Program-made: the position numbers and the translations under genes
Notes under the pieces: model-generated
Databases searched by the model: none
What the model was told of the DNA's origin: nothing
What the model saw: only the letters and a program-made list of their open reading frames with translations
Part shown: positions 6,927 through 12,415 of the stretch, one piece after another
How the letters are laid out: each line of letters opens with the position of its first letter
Position numbering within the stretch: the stretch's first letter is position 1
Origin: Pseudomonadota bacterium
GTDB lineage: Bacteria; Pseudomonadota; Gammaproteobacteria; Burkholderiales; Eutrophovitaceae
Length of the DNA: 12,415 bases
Assembly: GCA_002704665.1 (NCBI GenBank)
Contig: PAHB01000067.1
Location: forward strand, 1 to 12,415
Direction: 5' to 3'

Positions 6927-8288
6927 ATGGTTGATACATTGTCTCAGCGCTTTGCAAAGCTCGTAAAAAAAATAAAAGGCCAAGCTCGATTTACAGACTC
7001 TAACATTGCCGATACTCTTCGTGAAATAAGAATTGCGTTGCTAGAAGCAGATGTTGCTCTTCCCGTGGTAAAGTCATTGACTGCTAGCCTGCGCGAAAAG
7101 GCACTTCGATCTGAAATTATAGGCCATTTGACCCCTGGCCAAGCACTAGTTGGACTGGTCAATAAGGAGCTCATTCGATTCATGTCGGATGGTAATACAG
7201 ATTTATTCGGAGGAATAAAAAAAAATAATTTTACAAAAAAAAGTATTCTTTTATCAGGGCTTCAGGGTGTAGGGAAAACGACCACCGCTGCGAAATTGGC
7301 TTATTGGATAGAAAAAAATCATTCGAAAAAGGTGCTTTTAGCTTCATGCGATACCCAAAGGCCGGCAGCTAAAGAACAACTTGAAACCCTTTCCAAACTG
7401 GGGGGGGTTGCGTCTTATGGTTCACAAAATGGATCATCGGCATTGGAAATAGCATTAGGGGCGAAACAGGAGCTTGTTAACGGCCTATATGATATTTTAA
7501 TCCTTGATACGGCTGGACGGTCAGCGGTTGATGAAAAAATGATGGCCGAGATAGAAGAATTACATAAAGCGGTTTCTCCAACGGAAAACCTTTTTGTAGT
7601 TGATGCAATGCAGGGGCAAGACGCGATAAATGTTGCGAAGGCGTTTTCTCAAGTTTTGCCACTTACCGGCGTAATCCTCACTAAAATGGATGGAGACGCT
7701 AGGGGCGGAGCTATTTTATCAGTAAAACAAGTGGTTGACGTGCCAATAAAGTTCGTCGGTAATGGGGAAAAGCTTTCTGGCTTGGATAAATTTGACCCCG
7801 AGAGGACGGCAAAAAGGATACTGGGTATGGGGGATATAATCTCGATTGTTGAGGAAATGCAAGAGGGGTTTGAGGAAAAAAATGTTAAAAAATTGGCGAC
7901 CAAAATTAGGCGAGGTAAAGATTTAGATTTGGATGATTTGAAAGAGCAAATACAGCAGTTAGAAAAAATGGGTGGAGCCGCCGCAATTTTAGAGAAACTT
8001 CCTTTTTCTATGAGACAAGGGATGTCCACTAATGTAGTATCGAATGATTTGACGCAGAAGGGTTTGGCTATCATAAACTCGATGACGAAAAGTGAGAGAC
8101 GCCATCCGGAGATATTAAAATCATCTAGAAAGAGGAGAGTAGCTAAAGGCTCAGGAACTGCAATTCAGGAAGTTAATCGCTTGCTCAGTCAGTTTAGAGC
8201 AATGCAAAAGGTTAACAAGCGGATAAAGAAAAGTGGATCAATAAAAAATTTAATTCCTCGTGGATTACAACAATGGGGAAAATTGTAA
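6927..8288 (+). CDS. ffh: Signal recognition particle GTPase Ffh (SRP54)
   Basis: Ffh binds 4.5S RNA and hydrophobic signal sequences and delivers nascent membrane proteins to FtsY. It has 453 residues, the family norm. The N domain is residues 1 to about 100, with the conserved ALLEADVALPVVKSL at 37-51. The G domain has GLQGVGKTTTAAKL (111-124), DTQRPAAKEQL (142-152), DTAGRS (194-199), TKMDGDARGGA (252-262) and the closing FVGNGEKLSGLDKFDP (276-291). The M domain follows, with the SRP-RNA binding motif SRKRRVAKGSG at 400-410 intact. It is unusually poor in methionine: only five (348, 362, 366, 386, 426) after residue 340, with no methionine-rich tail. The ATG at 6927 matches the family N-terminus. 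A G8 run lies at 7400-7407 and A9/A8 runs at 7217-7242; the frame is intact through all of them. Confidence 0.97.
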   Translation: MVDTLSQRFAKLVKKIKGQARFTDSNIADTLREIRIALLEADVALPVVKSLTASLREKALRSEIIGHLTPGQALVGLVNKELIRFMSDGNTDLFGGIKKNNFTKKSILLSGLQGVGKTTTAAKLAYWIEKNHSKKVLLASCDTQRPAAKEQLETLSKLGGVASYGSQNGSSALEIALGAKQELVNGLYDILILDTAGRSAVDEKMMAEIEELHKAVSPTENLFVVDAMQGQDAINVAKAFSQVLPLTGVILTKMDGDARGGAILSVKQVVDVPIKFVGNGEKLSGLDKFDPERTAKRILGMGDIISIVEEMQEGFEEKNVKKLATKIRRGKDLDLDDLKEQIQQLEKMGGAAAILEKLPFSMRQGMSTNVVSNDLTQKGLAIINSMTKSERRHPEILKSSRKRRVAKGSGTAIQEVNRLLSQFRAMQKVNKRIKKSGSIKNLIPRGLQQWGKL

Positions 8289-8312
8289 AATTAGCTTAAT
8301 TTTTATTAATTT

Positions 8313-8317
8313 GGAGG
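8313..8317 (+). promoter_or_regulatory. Ribosome binding site setting a GTG start
   Basis: GGAGG, 5 bases before the GTG at 8323. It is the strongest Shine-Dalgarno site I see in the window and it places the hydrolase start directly at a signal peptide. Confidence 0.75.
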
Positions 8318-8322
8318 CTAGG

Positions 8323-9090
8323 GTGAGATTTTTGCTAGGACTTTTAATCGGGGTATTTAGTTTATCTGTTTTTGGCGAAGTGGTCGTCGAGCCGGATTAT
8401 GAAAGAGAGAAAAGATGGGCTGATCAAATTTTGCCCTCGATAATGGTGGGGGAACCGATTTGGCAAGAACAGTCAAATGGCCACAAGTTCCTGGGCCTCT
8501 ACACCAAAGCTGACGAGCCGAAGGGTGCCATTATCATCGGACACGGCAGAGGCTGGAGTCCTGATTGGCAGCTTTACGGAGCAATCAGGATGTACTTGGC
8601 GGAGCTCGGGTACTCAACTCTTTCCATTCAACTACCAGTTTTGGGCTCGGGTGCAAAAGTGGGTGATTATATTCCAACTTACCCCGACTCGAACGAACGG
8701 TACGAACTGTCAGCCCATTGGCTATATGATAGGGGGTATCAAGATGTAGCTATAGTATCGCATAGCCTTGGCGCAACTATGGCAAATCAATATCTTATTA
8801 GCGCGAAGTATATAAAAAAGGAAAAGCCTTTGATAAAAGCTTGGGTTTTTATAAGCATTATTAATGGTTTAGAGGAAATGTTTAGGATAAAAGTTCCTGT
8901 TTTAGATCTTTTTGGTAGTGAGGATTGGGTTATTACTAGAGTTGGGGCTTATGAGAGAAAAAAGCAAATAATGAAAGTTGAAGGGTCTGATCAAATTGAA
9001 ATCGCTCGGGCTCCTCATTTTTTTGAAGGCAGGGAGGATGAGCTTTCTGTGGTAGTTGCCCGATTTTTAGATAAGGTTCTAAAAAAATAA
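8323..9090 (+). CDS. Secreted alpha/beta-hydrolase-like protein, DUF3530 type
   Basis: A 255-residue protein with a signal peptide: MRFLLGLLIGVFSLSVFG, with likely cleavage after G18, placing it in the periplasm. The rest resembles the DUF3530 alpha/beta hydrolases. GAIIIGHGRGWSPDW (69-82) is an oxyanion-type HGRG loop; LAELGYSTLSIQLP (92-105) is typical of the family; the nucleophile elbow is SHSLG with S148; candidate acid D201 lies in FGSEDWV and candidate base H232 in APHFFEG. The triad order is correct, but the elbow has serine in place of the first glycine of GxSxG. Substrate is unknown. The open frame extends upstream into ffh to 8260, but GGAGG at 8313-8317 and the signal peptide fix the GTG at 8323. 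It lies 34 bases after ffh. G+C varies within the gene, about 52% at 8461-8700 against 31% at 8821-8940. Confidence 0.83.
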   Translation: MRFLLGLLIGVFSLSVFGEVVVEPDYEREKRWADQILPSIMVGEPIWQEQSNGHKFLGLYTKADEPKGAIIIGHGRGWSPDWQLYGAIRMYLAELGYSTLSIQLPVLGSGAKVGDYIPTYPDSNERYELSAHWLYDRGYQDVAIVSHSLGATMANQYLISAKYIKKEKPLIKAWVFISIINGLEEMFRIKVPVLDLFGSEDWVITRVGAYERKKQIMKVEGSDQIEIARAPHFFEGREDELSVVVARFLDKVLKK

Positions 9091-9102
9091 TCGTTTTTTT
9101 TT

Positions 9103-9120
9103 GCATTTGGTGCTTTTTTT
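9103..9120 (+). terminator. Possible weak terminator after the hydrolase gene
   Basis: GCA-TTTGG-TGC is a 3-bp stem followed at once by seven T. A run of seven A at 9081-9087 could also pair with the nine T at 9094-9102. The position between a gene end and the rpsP promoter is right, but the stems are weak. Confidence 0.3.
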
Positions 9121-9121
9121 C

Positions 9122-9151
9122 TTGCGTGGATATGGATAAACGGCGTAAAAT
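9122..9151 (+). promoter_or_regulatory. Likely sigma-70 promoter for the rpsP operon
   Basis: TTGCGT at 9122-9127 and TAAAAT at 9146-9151 with an 18-base spacer. The -10 is followed by the G+C-rich discriminator CTGCGCC (9152-9158), a feature of promoters turned down by ppGpp. Transcription would begin near 9158, leaving a leader of about 24 bases before the rpsP ATG. No other pair in this gap is as good. Confidence 0.45.
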
Positions 9152-9181
9152 CTGCGCCTTATAACTTCCGGGACTGTGATT

Positions 9182-9442
9182 ATGGTTGTGATTAGGTTGG
9201 CTAGGGGGGGAGCAAAAAAGCGACCCTTCTATAAGTTGGTGGTAGCTGATTCCAGAAACGCTAGAGATGGGCGATTCATAGAGCGTGTTGGTTTTTATGA
9301 CCCAAAAGCAACAGAAGGAGTCGAGGGTCTTCGAGTTGACTTGGATCGTATAAATTTCTGGCAGAGTAAAGGTGCTCAGTTGTCAAGCACAGTGGCGAGG
9401 TTGGTTAAACAGTTTGGTACCTCAGTCCAAACAAAATCCTGA
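9182..9442 (+). CDS. rpsP: 30S ribosomal protein S16
   Basis: S16 binds 16S rRNA and is needed for 30S assembly. It is an 86-residue protein, the usual size (about 80-90). The N-terminus MVVIRLARGGAKKRPFY and the following VVADSRNARDGRFIERVGFYDP are nearly invariant in proteobacteria. The open frame can be read back to a GTG at 9176, but the ATG at 9182 begins the family sequence exactly and has GGGA at 9169-9172, nine bases upstream. It is the first gene of the rpsP-rimM-trmD-rplS cluster, which couples ribosome assembly with tRNA modification. A run of seven G at 9204-9210 is in frame. The rimM start follows the stop by one base. Confidence 0.97.
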   Translation: MVVIRLARGGAKKRPFYKLVVADSRNARDGRFIERVGFYDPKATEGVEGLRVDLDRINFWQSKGAQLSSTVARLVKQFGTSVQTKS

Positions 9443-9443
9443 A

Positions 9444-9941
9444 TTGTATATCGAGATGGGGAGGGTGGGAGCGCCCCATGGCTTGCGGGGAGCGATAAGG
9501 ATCCATCCATTTACTCGAAGCTTAATGTCATTAGCCGATTTTAGATTTTGGTGGATAGGGAGTTTAAAGAAAAAACAGAGGTTTGAGTTAAATAAGACTA
9601 AAGTCAGTCAAGACGGCCTGATAACGACTTTCAACGAGGTGGCAGATCGAACCCAGGCGGAAGAATTGAAAGGGAAGTCTGTGTACGTACCCAGAGCTTT
9701 ATTTCCTGAACTTGCAGAAGGTGAATTTTACTGGGTTGATTTAATTGGATTAGGGGTGGTGAATTTGAGGGGTGAGAATCTTGGTAAAATTAATCATTTG
9801 TTAGAGACCGGAGCTAATCAAGTAATAGTGGTAAGGGACAAGATGGGCTGCGACAGATTAATCCCGTATATACAGCGGGTAGTAAGCTTGGTAGATATTA
9901 ATTCGGGGCGACTGGTAGTCGATTGGGAAACCGACTATTAG
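9444..9941 (+). CDS. rimM: 16S rRNA processing / ribosome maturation factor RimM
   Basis: RimM assists late 30S assembly at the 16S rRNA 3' domain and binds S19. With a TTG start at 9444 it is 165 residues. The N-terminal barrel begins MGRVGAPHGLRG (5-16), and the C-terminal PRC barrel has GEFYWVDLIG (93-102), NLGKINHLLETGANQV (112-127), RLIPYI (138-143) and the typical VDWETDY end. The start is uncertain. The longest frame begins at GTG 9372 deep inside rpsP; ATG 9456 would cut the conserved first strand; TTG 9444 follows the rpsP stop by one base (TGA-a-TTG), suggesting re-initiation. None has a clear Shine-Dalgarno site. E. coli RimM has about nine more residues before this region, so an upstream start inside rpsP cannot be ruled out. 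trmD starts 11 bases downstream. Confidence 0.93.
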   Translation: MYIEMGRVGAPHGLRGAIRIHPFTRSLMSLADFRFWWIGSLKKKQRFELNKTKVSQDGLITTFNEVADRTQAEELKGKSVYVPRALFPELAEGEFYWVDLIGLGVVNLRGENLGKINHLLETGANQVIVVRDKMGCDRLIPYIQRVVSLVDINSGRLVVDWETDY

Positions 9942-9952
9942 AGTAAATTAAC

Positions 9953-10726
9953 ATGAAACATTTTGATGTTGTTAGTATTTTCCCAGAAATGTTTAAAGCA
10001 ATTACTCAGTTTGGCATCACAAGAAGAGCGTTGGAGATGGGGTTGTATGATTTGAGCACTTGGAATCCAAGGGATTTTAGTGATTCTCCAAGCCGGGCTG
10101 TAGATGGGCGTCCCTATGGCGGTGGACCTGGTATGGTGATGTCGGTTGAGCCTCTTACCCGAGCAATTGAGGCTGCAGTTAGTCGGCAAGAGAAATTGGG
10201 AGTTCGAAAATCCAAAAGAATATACCTCACACCGCAGGGCCAACGGTTAGATCAAAATATGGTTAAACACTTATCTCAGCAGGAGGGCATAATATTCTTA
10301 TCTGGAAGATATGAGGGTGTAGATGAGAGAGTAATAGAGTCAAGTATCGATTGTGAGATTTCGATCGGAGACTACGTTCTCTCTGGAGGAGAACTACCAG
10401 CGATGGTGGTAATTGATACTCTAGTTCGAAGAATTCCAGGTGCAATACACCAAGGTAAATCTGTTGAGAGCGAGTCTTTTGAAAACGGATTGTTAGACTA
10501 CCCTCAGTACACCAGACCTGAGATTTTCGGACCTTACACTATTCCAGAAGTATTGTTGTCTGGTAATCACAAGGAAATAAATCGTTGGCGGAAAAAGCAA
10601 TCATTGGGAAAAACTTGGTTAGAAAAGCCAGAATTAATAGAAAAAATTACTTTAGATGTAGAAGAATCGGATCTTTTAGAAGAATTTAAAAACGAAATAG
10701 GTGTAAAATACCCACACGGAGTGTAA
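9953..10726 (+). CDS. trmD: tRNA (guanine-37-N1)-methyltransferase
   Basis: TrmD, a SPOUT-class methyltransferase with a trefoil knot, makes m1G37 in tRNAs read by CCN, CUN and CGG codons and prevents +1 frameshifting. It has 257 residues, the family norm. It shows MKHFDVVSIFPEMF at the start, DGRPYGGGPGMVM (51-63), YLTPQGQ (91-97), GRYEGVDERV (118-127), SIGDYVLSGGELPAMV (137-152) in the knot that binds S-adenosylmethionine, and DYPQYTRPE (182-190). The residue before GRYEG is serine where enterics have cysteine, a mild variant. The ATG at 9953 has GAG at 9941-9943 nine bases upstream. It lies between rimM and rplS with gaps of 11 and 2 bases. Confidence 0.97.
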   Translation: MKHFDVVSIFPEMFKAITQFGITRRALEMGLYDLSTWNPRDFSDSPSRAVDGRPYGGGPGMVMSVEPLTRAIEAAVSRQEKLGVRKSKRIYLTPQGQRLDQNMVKHLSQQEGIIFLSGRYEGVDERVIESSIDCEISIGDYVLSGGELPAMVVIDTLVRRIPGAIHQGKSVESESFENGLLDYPQYTRPEIFGPYTIPEVLLSGNHKEINRWRKKQSLGKTWLEKPELIEKITLDVEESDLLEEFKNEIGVKYPHGV

Positions 10727-10728
10727 AT

Positions 10729-11103
10729 ATGAATTTAATAAATGAATTAGAGCGCGAAGAGATATCCCGGTTGGGCAAGAATGTGCCTGACTTTAACTCG
10801 GGAGATACAGTCATTGTCAACGTTAATGTGATTGAAGGCGACAGAAAGAGAGTTCAGGCCTATGAGGGAGTTGTTATTGCAAAGCGAAATCGAGGGTTAA
10901 ATTCCTCTTTTGTAGTGCGCAAAATTTCTGCTGGAGAAGGAGTTGAGAGGACTTTCCAAGTTTATTCTCCGCTTATAGCAAGTATAGAAGTCAAGAGGTT
11001 CGGCGATGTGCGTAGAGCCAAGCTCTACTATTTGCGAAAACGCTCGGGTAAATCGGCCAGAATTAAAGAGAAATTGCAGTTGAGAACCGTGAAAAAAGCT
11101 TAA
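10729..11103 (+). CDS. rplS: 50S ribosomal protein L19
   Basis: L19 sits at the interface of the 50S and 30S subunits. It has 124 residues, slightly longer than the 115 or so in E. coli, the surplus being at the basic C-terminus. Clear family segments are PDFNSGDTVIVNVNVIEG (20-37), RVQAYEGVVIAKRNRGLNSS (41-60), FVVRKISAGEGVERTFQVYS (61-80) and the end VRRAKLYYLRKRSGKSARIKE. The ATG at 10729 follows the trmD stop by 2 bases and has GGAG at 10718-10721 inside the trmD end, with good spacing, so it is translationally coupled to trmD. It is the last gene of the rpsP cluster. I see no convincing terminator in the 58 bases before xerD. Confidence 0.97.
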   Translation: MNLINELEREEISRLGKNVPDFNSGDTVIVNVNVIEGDRKRVQAYEGVVIAKRNRGLNSSFVVRKISAGEGVERTFQVYSPLIASIEVKRFGDVRRAKLYYLRKRSGKSARIKEKLQLRTVKKA

Positions 11104-11161
11104 GGCACTCCATTTTCGAATTGACCACGCCTTCATGGTTCCACAGAGAATTAATGTAGCG

Positions 11162-12067
11162 ATGGAAGCTAATCAAAAACTGATTCAGGATTTCATAAGT
11201 AAAATATGGCTCGAGGATGGGCTATCTTCAAACACAAGAAATAGTTACAAACATGACCTTTACGGCTGGAGTAATTGGCTGGAGACAAATGGATCAAAGG
11301 GCCTTTTGTCTGCAACTAAGAGTGATTTAAATCATTATTTGGTTGCGAGGTTTGAGTCCTGCTTAAAACCCACCTCCACGCGGCGATGTTTGTCAAGTTT
11401 GCGGCGCTTTTACAAGGTTATGGTTCGCGATGGCGAAATTGAAAGCGATCCGACAGCAGATATAATTTCTCCGAAAATTCCGAAAACTCTTCCCTCGCAT
11501 TTAAGCGAGTCCCAAGTCGAACAGATTCTTGCCGCTCCAGATGTTAAAGATCAATTTGGTTTGCGTGATAAAGCTATGTTAGAAACTCTGTATGCAAGCG
11601 GCCTGAGAGTCTCAGAGTTGGTAAACCTTGATTTGGTGCAACTTGACAGAAAAGTGGGTGTAATAAAAGTTATTGGTAAGGGTAGTAAAGAACGTATTGT
11701 TCCAATGGGGGAGGAAGCCCTAGGTTGCATTGATATGTATTTAGATAATGCAAGAGGCAAAATATTGAAAAATCTATCATCTAACAAGTTATTCGTAACA
11801 GACAAAGGTAGGAATAGACCCAACATCACTCGGCAGGCTTTTTGGTTTCGATTGAGGCGGTATGCAAACGCAGTGGGTATAAAAGTTAAGGTTTCTCCGC
11901 ACACTTTAAGACACGCTTTTGCGACTCATTTGCTGAATCATGGTGCTGATCTTCGTGTGGTGCAGTTGTTACTTGGTCACTCGGATATATCGACTACACA
12001 AATATACACACACGTTGCTCGCGAGCGGCTTAAGCAAATACATTCTGCGCACCACCCAAGAGGATAA
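11162..12067 (+). CDS. xerD: Site-specific tyrosine recombinase XerD
   Basis: XerD works with XerC and FtsK at dif to resolve chromosome dimers. It has 301 residues, near the usual 298. The N-terminal core-binding domain (about 1-100) contains WLEDGLSSNTRNSYKHDL, and the catalytic domain carries all six active residues: R149 (GLRVSEL), K173 (GKGSKERIVP), H247 and R250 (PHTLRHAF), H273 (LLGHSDISTTQ) and the nucleophile Y282 (IYTHV). These fall 1-3 positions from my memory of the E. coli numbering, which supports the ATG at 11162 over the ATG at 11135. The ending ERLKQIHSAHHPRG is of XerD type rather than XerC. AGAGAA at 11147-11152 is a modest ribosome site. plsY begins 10 bases after the stop. 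Nothing suggests a phage or integron integrase. Confidence 0.95.
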   Translation: MEANQKLIQDFISKIWLEDGLSSNTRNSYKHDLYGWSNWLETNGSKGLLSATKSDLNHYLVARFESCLKPTSTRRCLSSLRRFYKVMVRDGEIESDPTADIISPKIPKTLPSHLSESQVEQILAAPDVKDQFGLRDKAMLETLYASGLRVSELVNLDLVQLDRKVGVIKVIGKGSKERIVPMGEEALGCIDMYLDNARGKILKNLSSNKLFVTDKGRNRPNITRQAFWFRLRRYANAVGIKVKVSPHTLRHAFATHLLNHGADLRVVQLLLGHSDISTTQIYTHVARERLKQIHSAHHPRG

Positions 12068-12077
12068 AGTTTACGAA

Positions 12078-12415
12078 ATGTTATATCTAATAGGCGGCGT
12101 CGCAAGTTACCTTATAGGGTCTTTATCGTTTGCATATATAGTCAGCCGAATTATGCGATTGCCTAATCCCAGAGATTATGGGTCTGGAAATGCTGGTGCT
12201 ACCAATGTTTTAAGAACGGGAAATAAAATGGCTGCTTATTTGGTTTTACTTGGGGATTTGATGAAGGGAGTCTTGGTAGTTTTAGCAGCTAAAGAGTATT
12301 CGTTTTATGCTAATGACCCAAATATACTGATTGGCATTTCAGCGGTATTTGTCTTCTTGGGACATTTGTTTCCTATTTTTTTCAACTTTAAGGGAGGAAA
12401 GGGAGTCGCTACTTC
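12078..12415 (+). CDS. plsY: Glycerol-3-phosphate acyltransferase PlsY, N-terminal part
   Basis: PlsY is an inner-membrane enzyme that transfers acyl groups from acyl-phosphate (made by PlsX) to glycerol-3-phosphate, the first step of phospholipid synthesis. 112 codons are present of about 200; the gene leaves the window. A first membrane helix ends GSLSFAYIVSR (14-24), followed by the conserved GSGNAGATNVLR (35-46), a second helix, and GHLFPIFFNFKGGKGVAT (95-112), the substrate-binding loops of the family. The third conserved motif lies beyond the window. The ATG at 12078 is 10 bases after xerD; AGGA at 12061-12064 is a possible ribosome site. This pairing with xerD suggests co-transcription. 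Confidence 0.95.
   Translation, partial: MLYLIGGVASYLIGSLSFAYIVSRIMRLPNPRDYGSGNAGATNVLRTGNKMAAYLVLLGDLMKGVLVVLAAKEYSFYANDPNILIGISAVFVFLGHLFPIFFNFKGGKGVAT

Noticed and set aside
7649..8074. 141-codon minus-strand frame within ffh
   Set aside because: Antisense shadow of a highly conserved gene; no family resemblance and no start signals seen.
8477..8749. 90-codon plus-strand frame inside the hydrolase gene
   Set aside because: It overlaps the family-specific part of the hydrolase in another frame; it reflects the locally higher G+C, not a gene.
11121..11150. TTGACC as a possible -35 for a separate xerD promoter
   Set aside because: No acceptable -10 hexamer lies 16-18 bases downstream, so I treat xerD as possibly read from the rplS operon.
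11551..11904. 117-codon minus-strand frame within xerD
   Set aside because: Antisense to the catalytic domain of XerD, whose six active residues are all present; no independent support.
11162..12067. Tyrosine recombinase as a sign of a mobile element or integron
   Set aside because: It has XerD length, active-site spacing and C-terminus, lies among housekeeping genes, and no repeats or attachment sites were seen nearby.
1..12415. A new defence, toxin-antitoxin or mobile system
   Set aside because: Every gene over about 80 residues belongs to a recognisable conserved family in a familiar order; there are no repeat arrays, no insertion-sequence ends and no orphan gene clusters.

Overview
The window looks like ordinary chromosome from an AT-rich (about 40% G+C by eye) proteobacterium, most probably a betaproteobacterium. 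ZapD is confined to beta- and gammaproteobacteria. The string argJ, AAA+ ATPase (DUF815), MutT/ThiE fusion, zapD, coaE, pilD, then a CcsA/YpjD-type protein divergent from ffh, is an order I associate with Betaproteobacteria. A gammaproteobacterium is not excluded, because the pair of CNNM/CorC-like gene and ypjD next to ffh also occurs there. The assignment rests on remembered gene order, not on a search. Coding density is very high, there are no tRNA or rRNA genes, mobile elements or CRISPR arrays, and no gap exceeds about 90 bases. This suggests a compact, possibly streamlined genome.

Layout. (1) Positions 1-2321, plus strand: the 3' end of argJ (arginine biosynthesis), a DUF815 AAA+ ATPase of unknown role, and a two-domain Nudix hydrolase/ThiE-like protein, packed as an operon. 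(2) Positions 2346-6886, minus strand, read from right to left: a CcsA/YpjD-like cytochrome c assembly membrane protein, a CNNM/CorC-like membrane protein with CBS domains, the prepilin peptidase pilD, coaE (last step of CoA synthesis) and zapD (FtsZ bundling). This block converges on region 1 and diverges from region 3. (3) Positions 6927-11103, plus strand: ffh (SRP GTPase), a secreted DUF3530-like alpha/beta hydrolase, then the classic rpsP-rimM-trmD-rplS ribosome/tRNA cluster behind its own likely promoter. (4) Positions 11162-12415, plus strand: xerD (chromosome dimer resolution) and the 5' part of plsY (glycerol-3-phosphate acyltransferase), which runs off the window.

The genes are mostly housekeeping: translation and protein targeting (ffh, rpsP, rimM, trmD, rplS), division and chromosome segregation (zapD, xerD), cofactor and lipid synthesis (coaE, plsY), arginine synthesis (argJ) and envelope functions (pilD, CcsA-like, CNNM-like). 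I found no convincing new system. The points most worth a second look are the strikingly methionine-poor M domain of Ffh, the ThiE-like half of the MutT fusion that lacks the usual ThiE metal and catalytic residues, the uncharacterised DUF815 ATPase in that operon, and the secreted hydrolase lodged between ffh and rpsP. Several starts differ from the longest open frame and were re-placed using Shine-Dalgarno sites and family alignment: the MutT fusion, zapD, the hydrolase (GTG), rpsP, rimM (TTG) and xerD. The CNNM-like gene starts with TTG.
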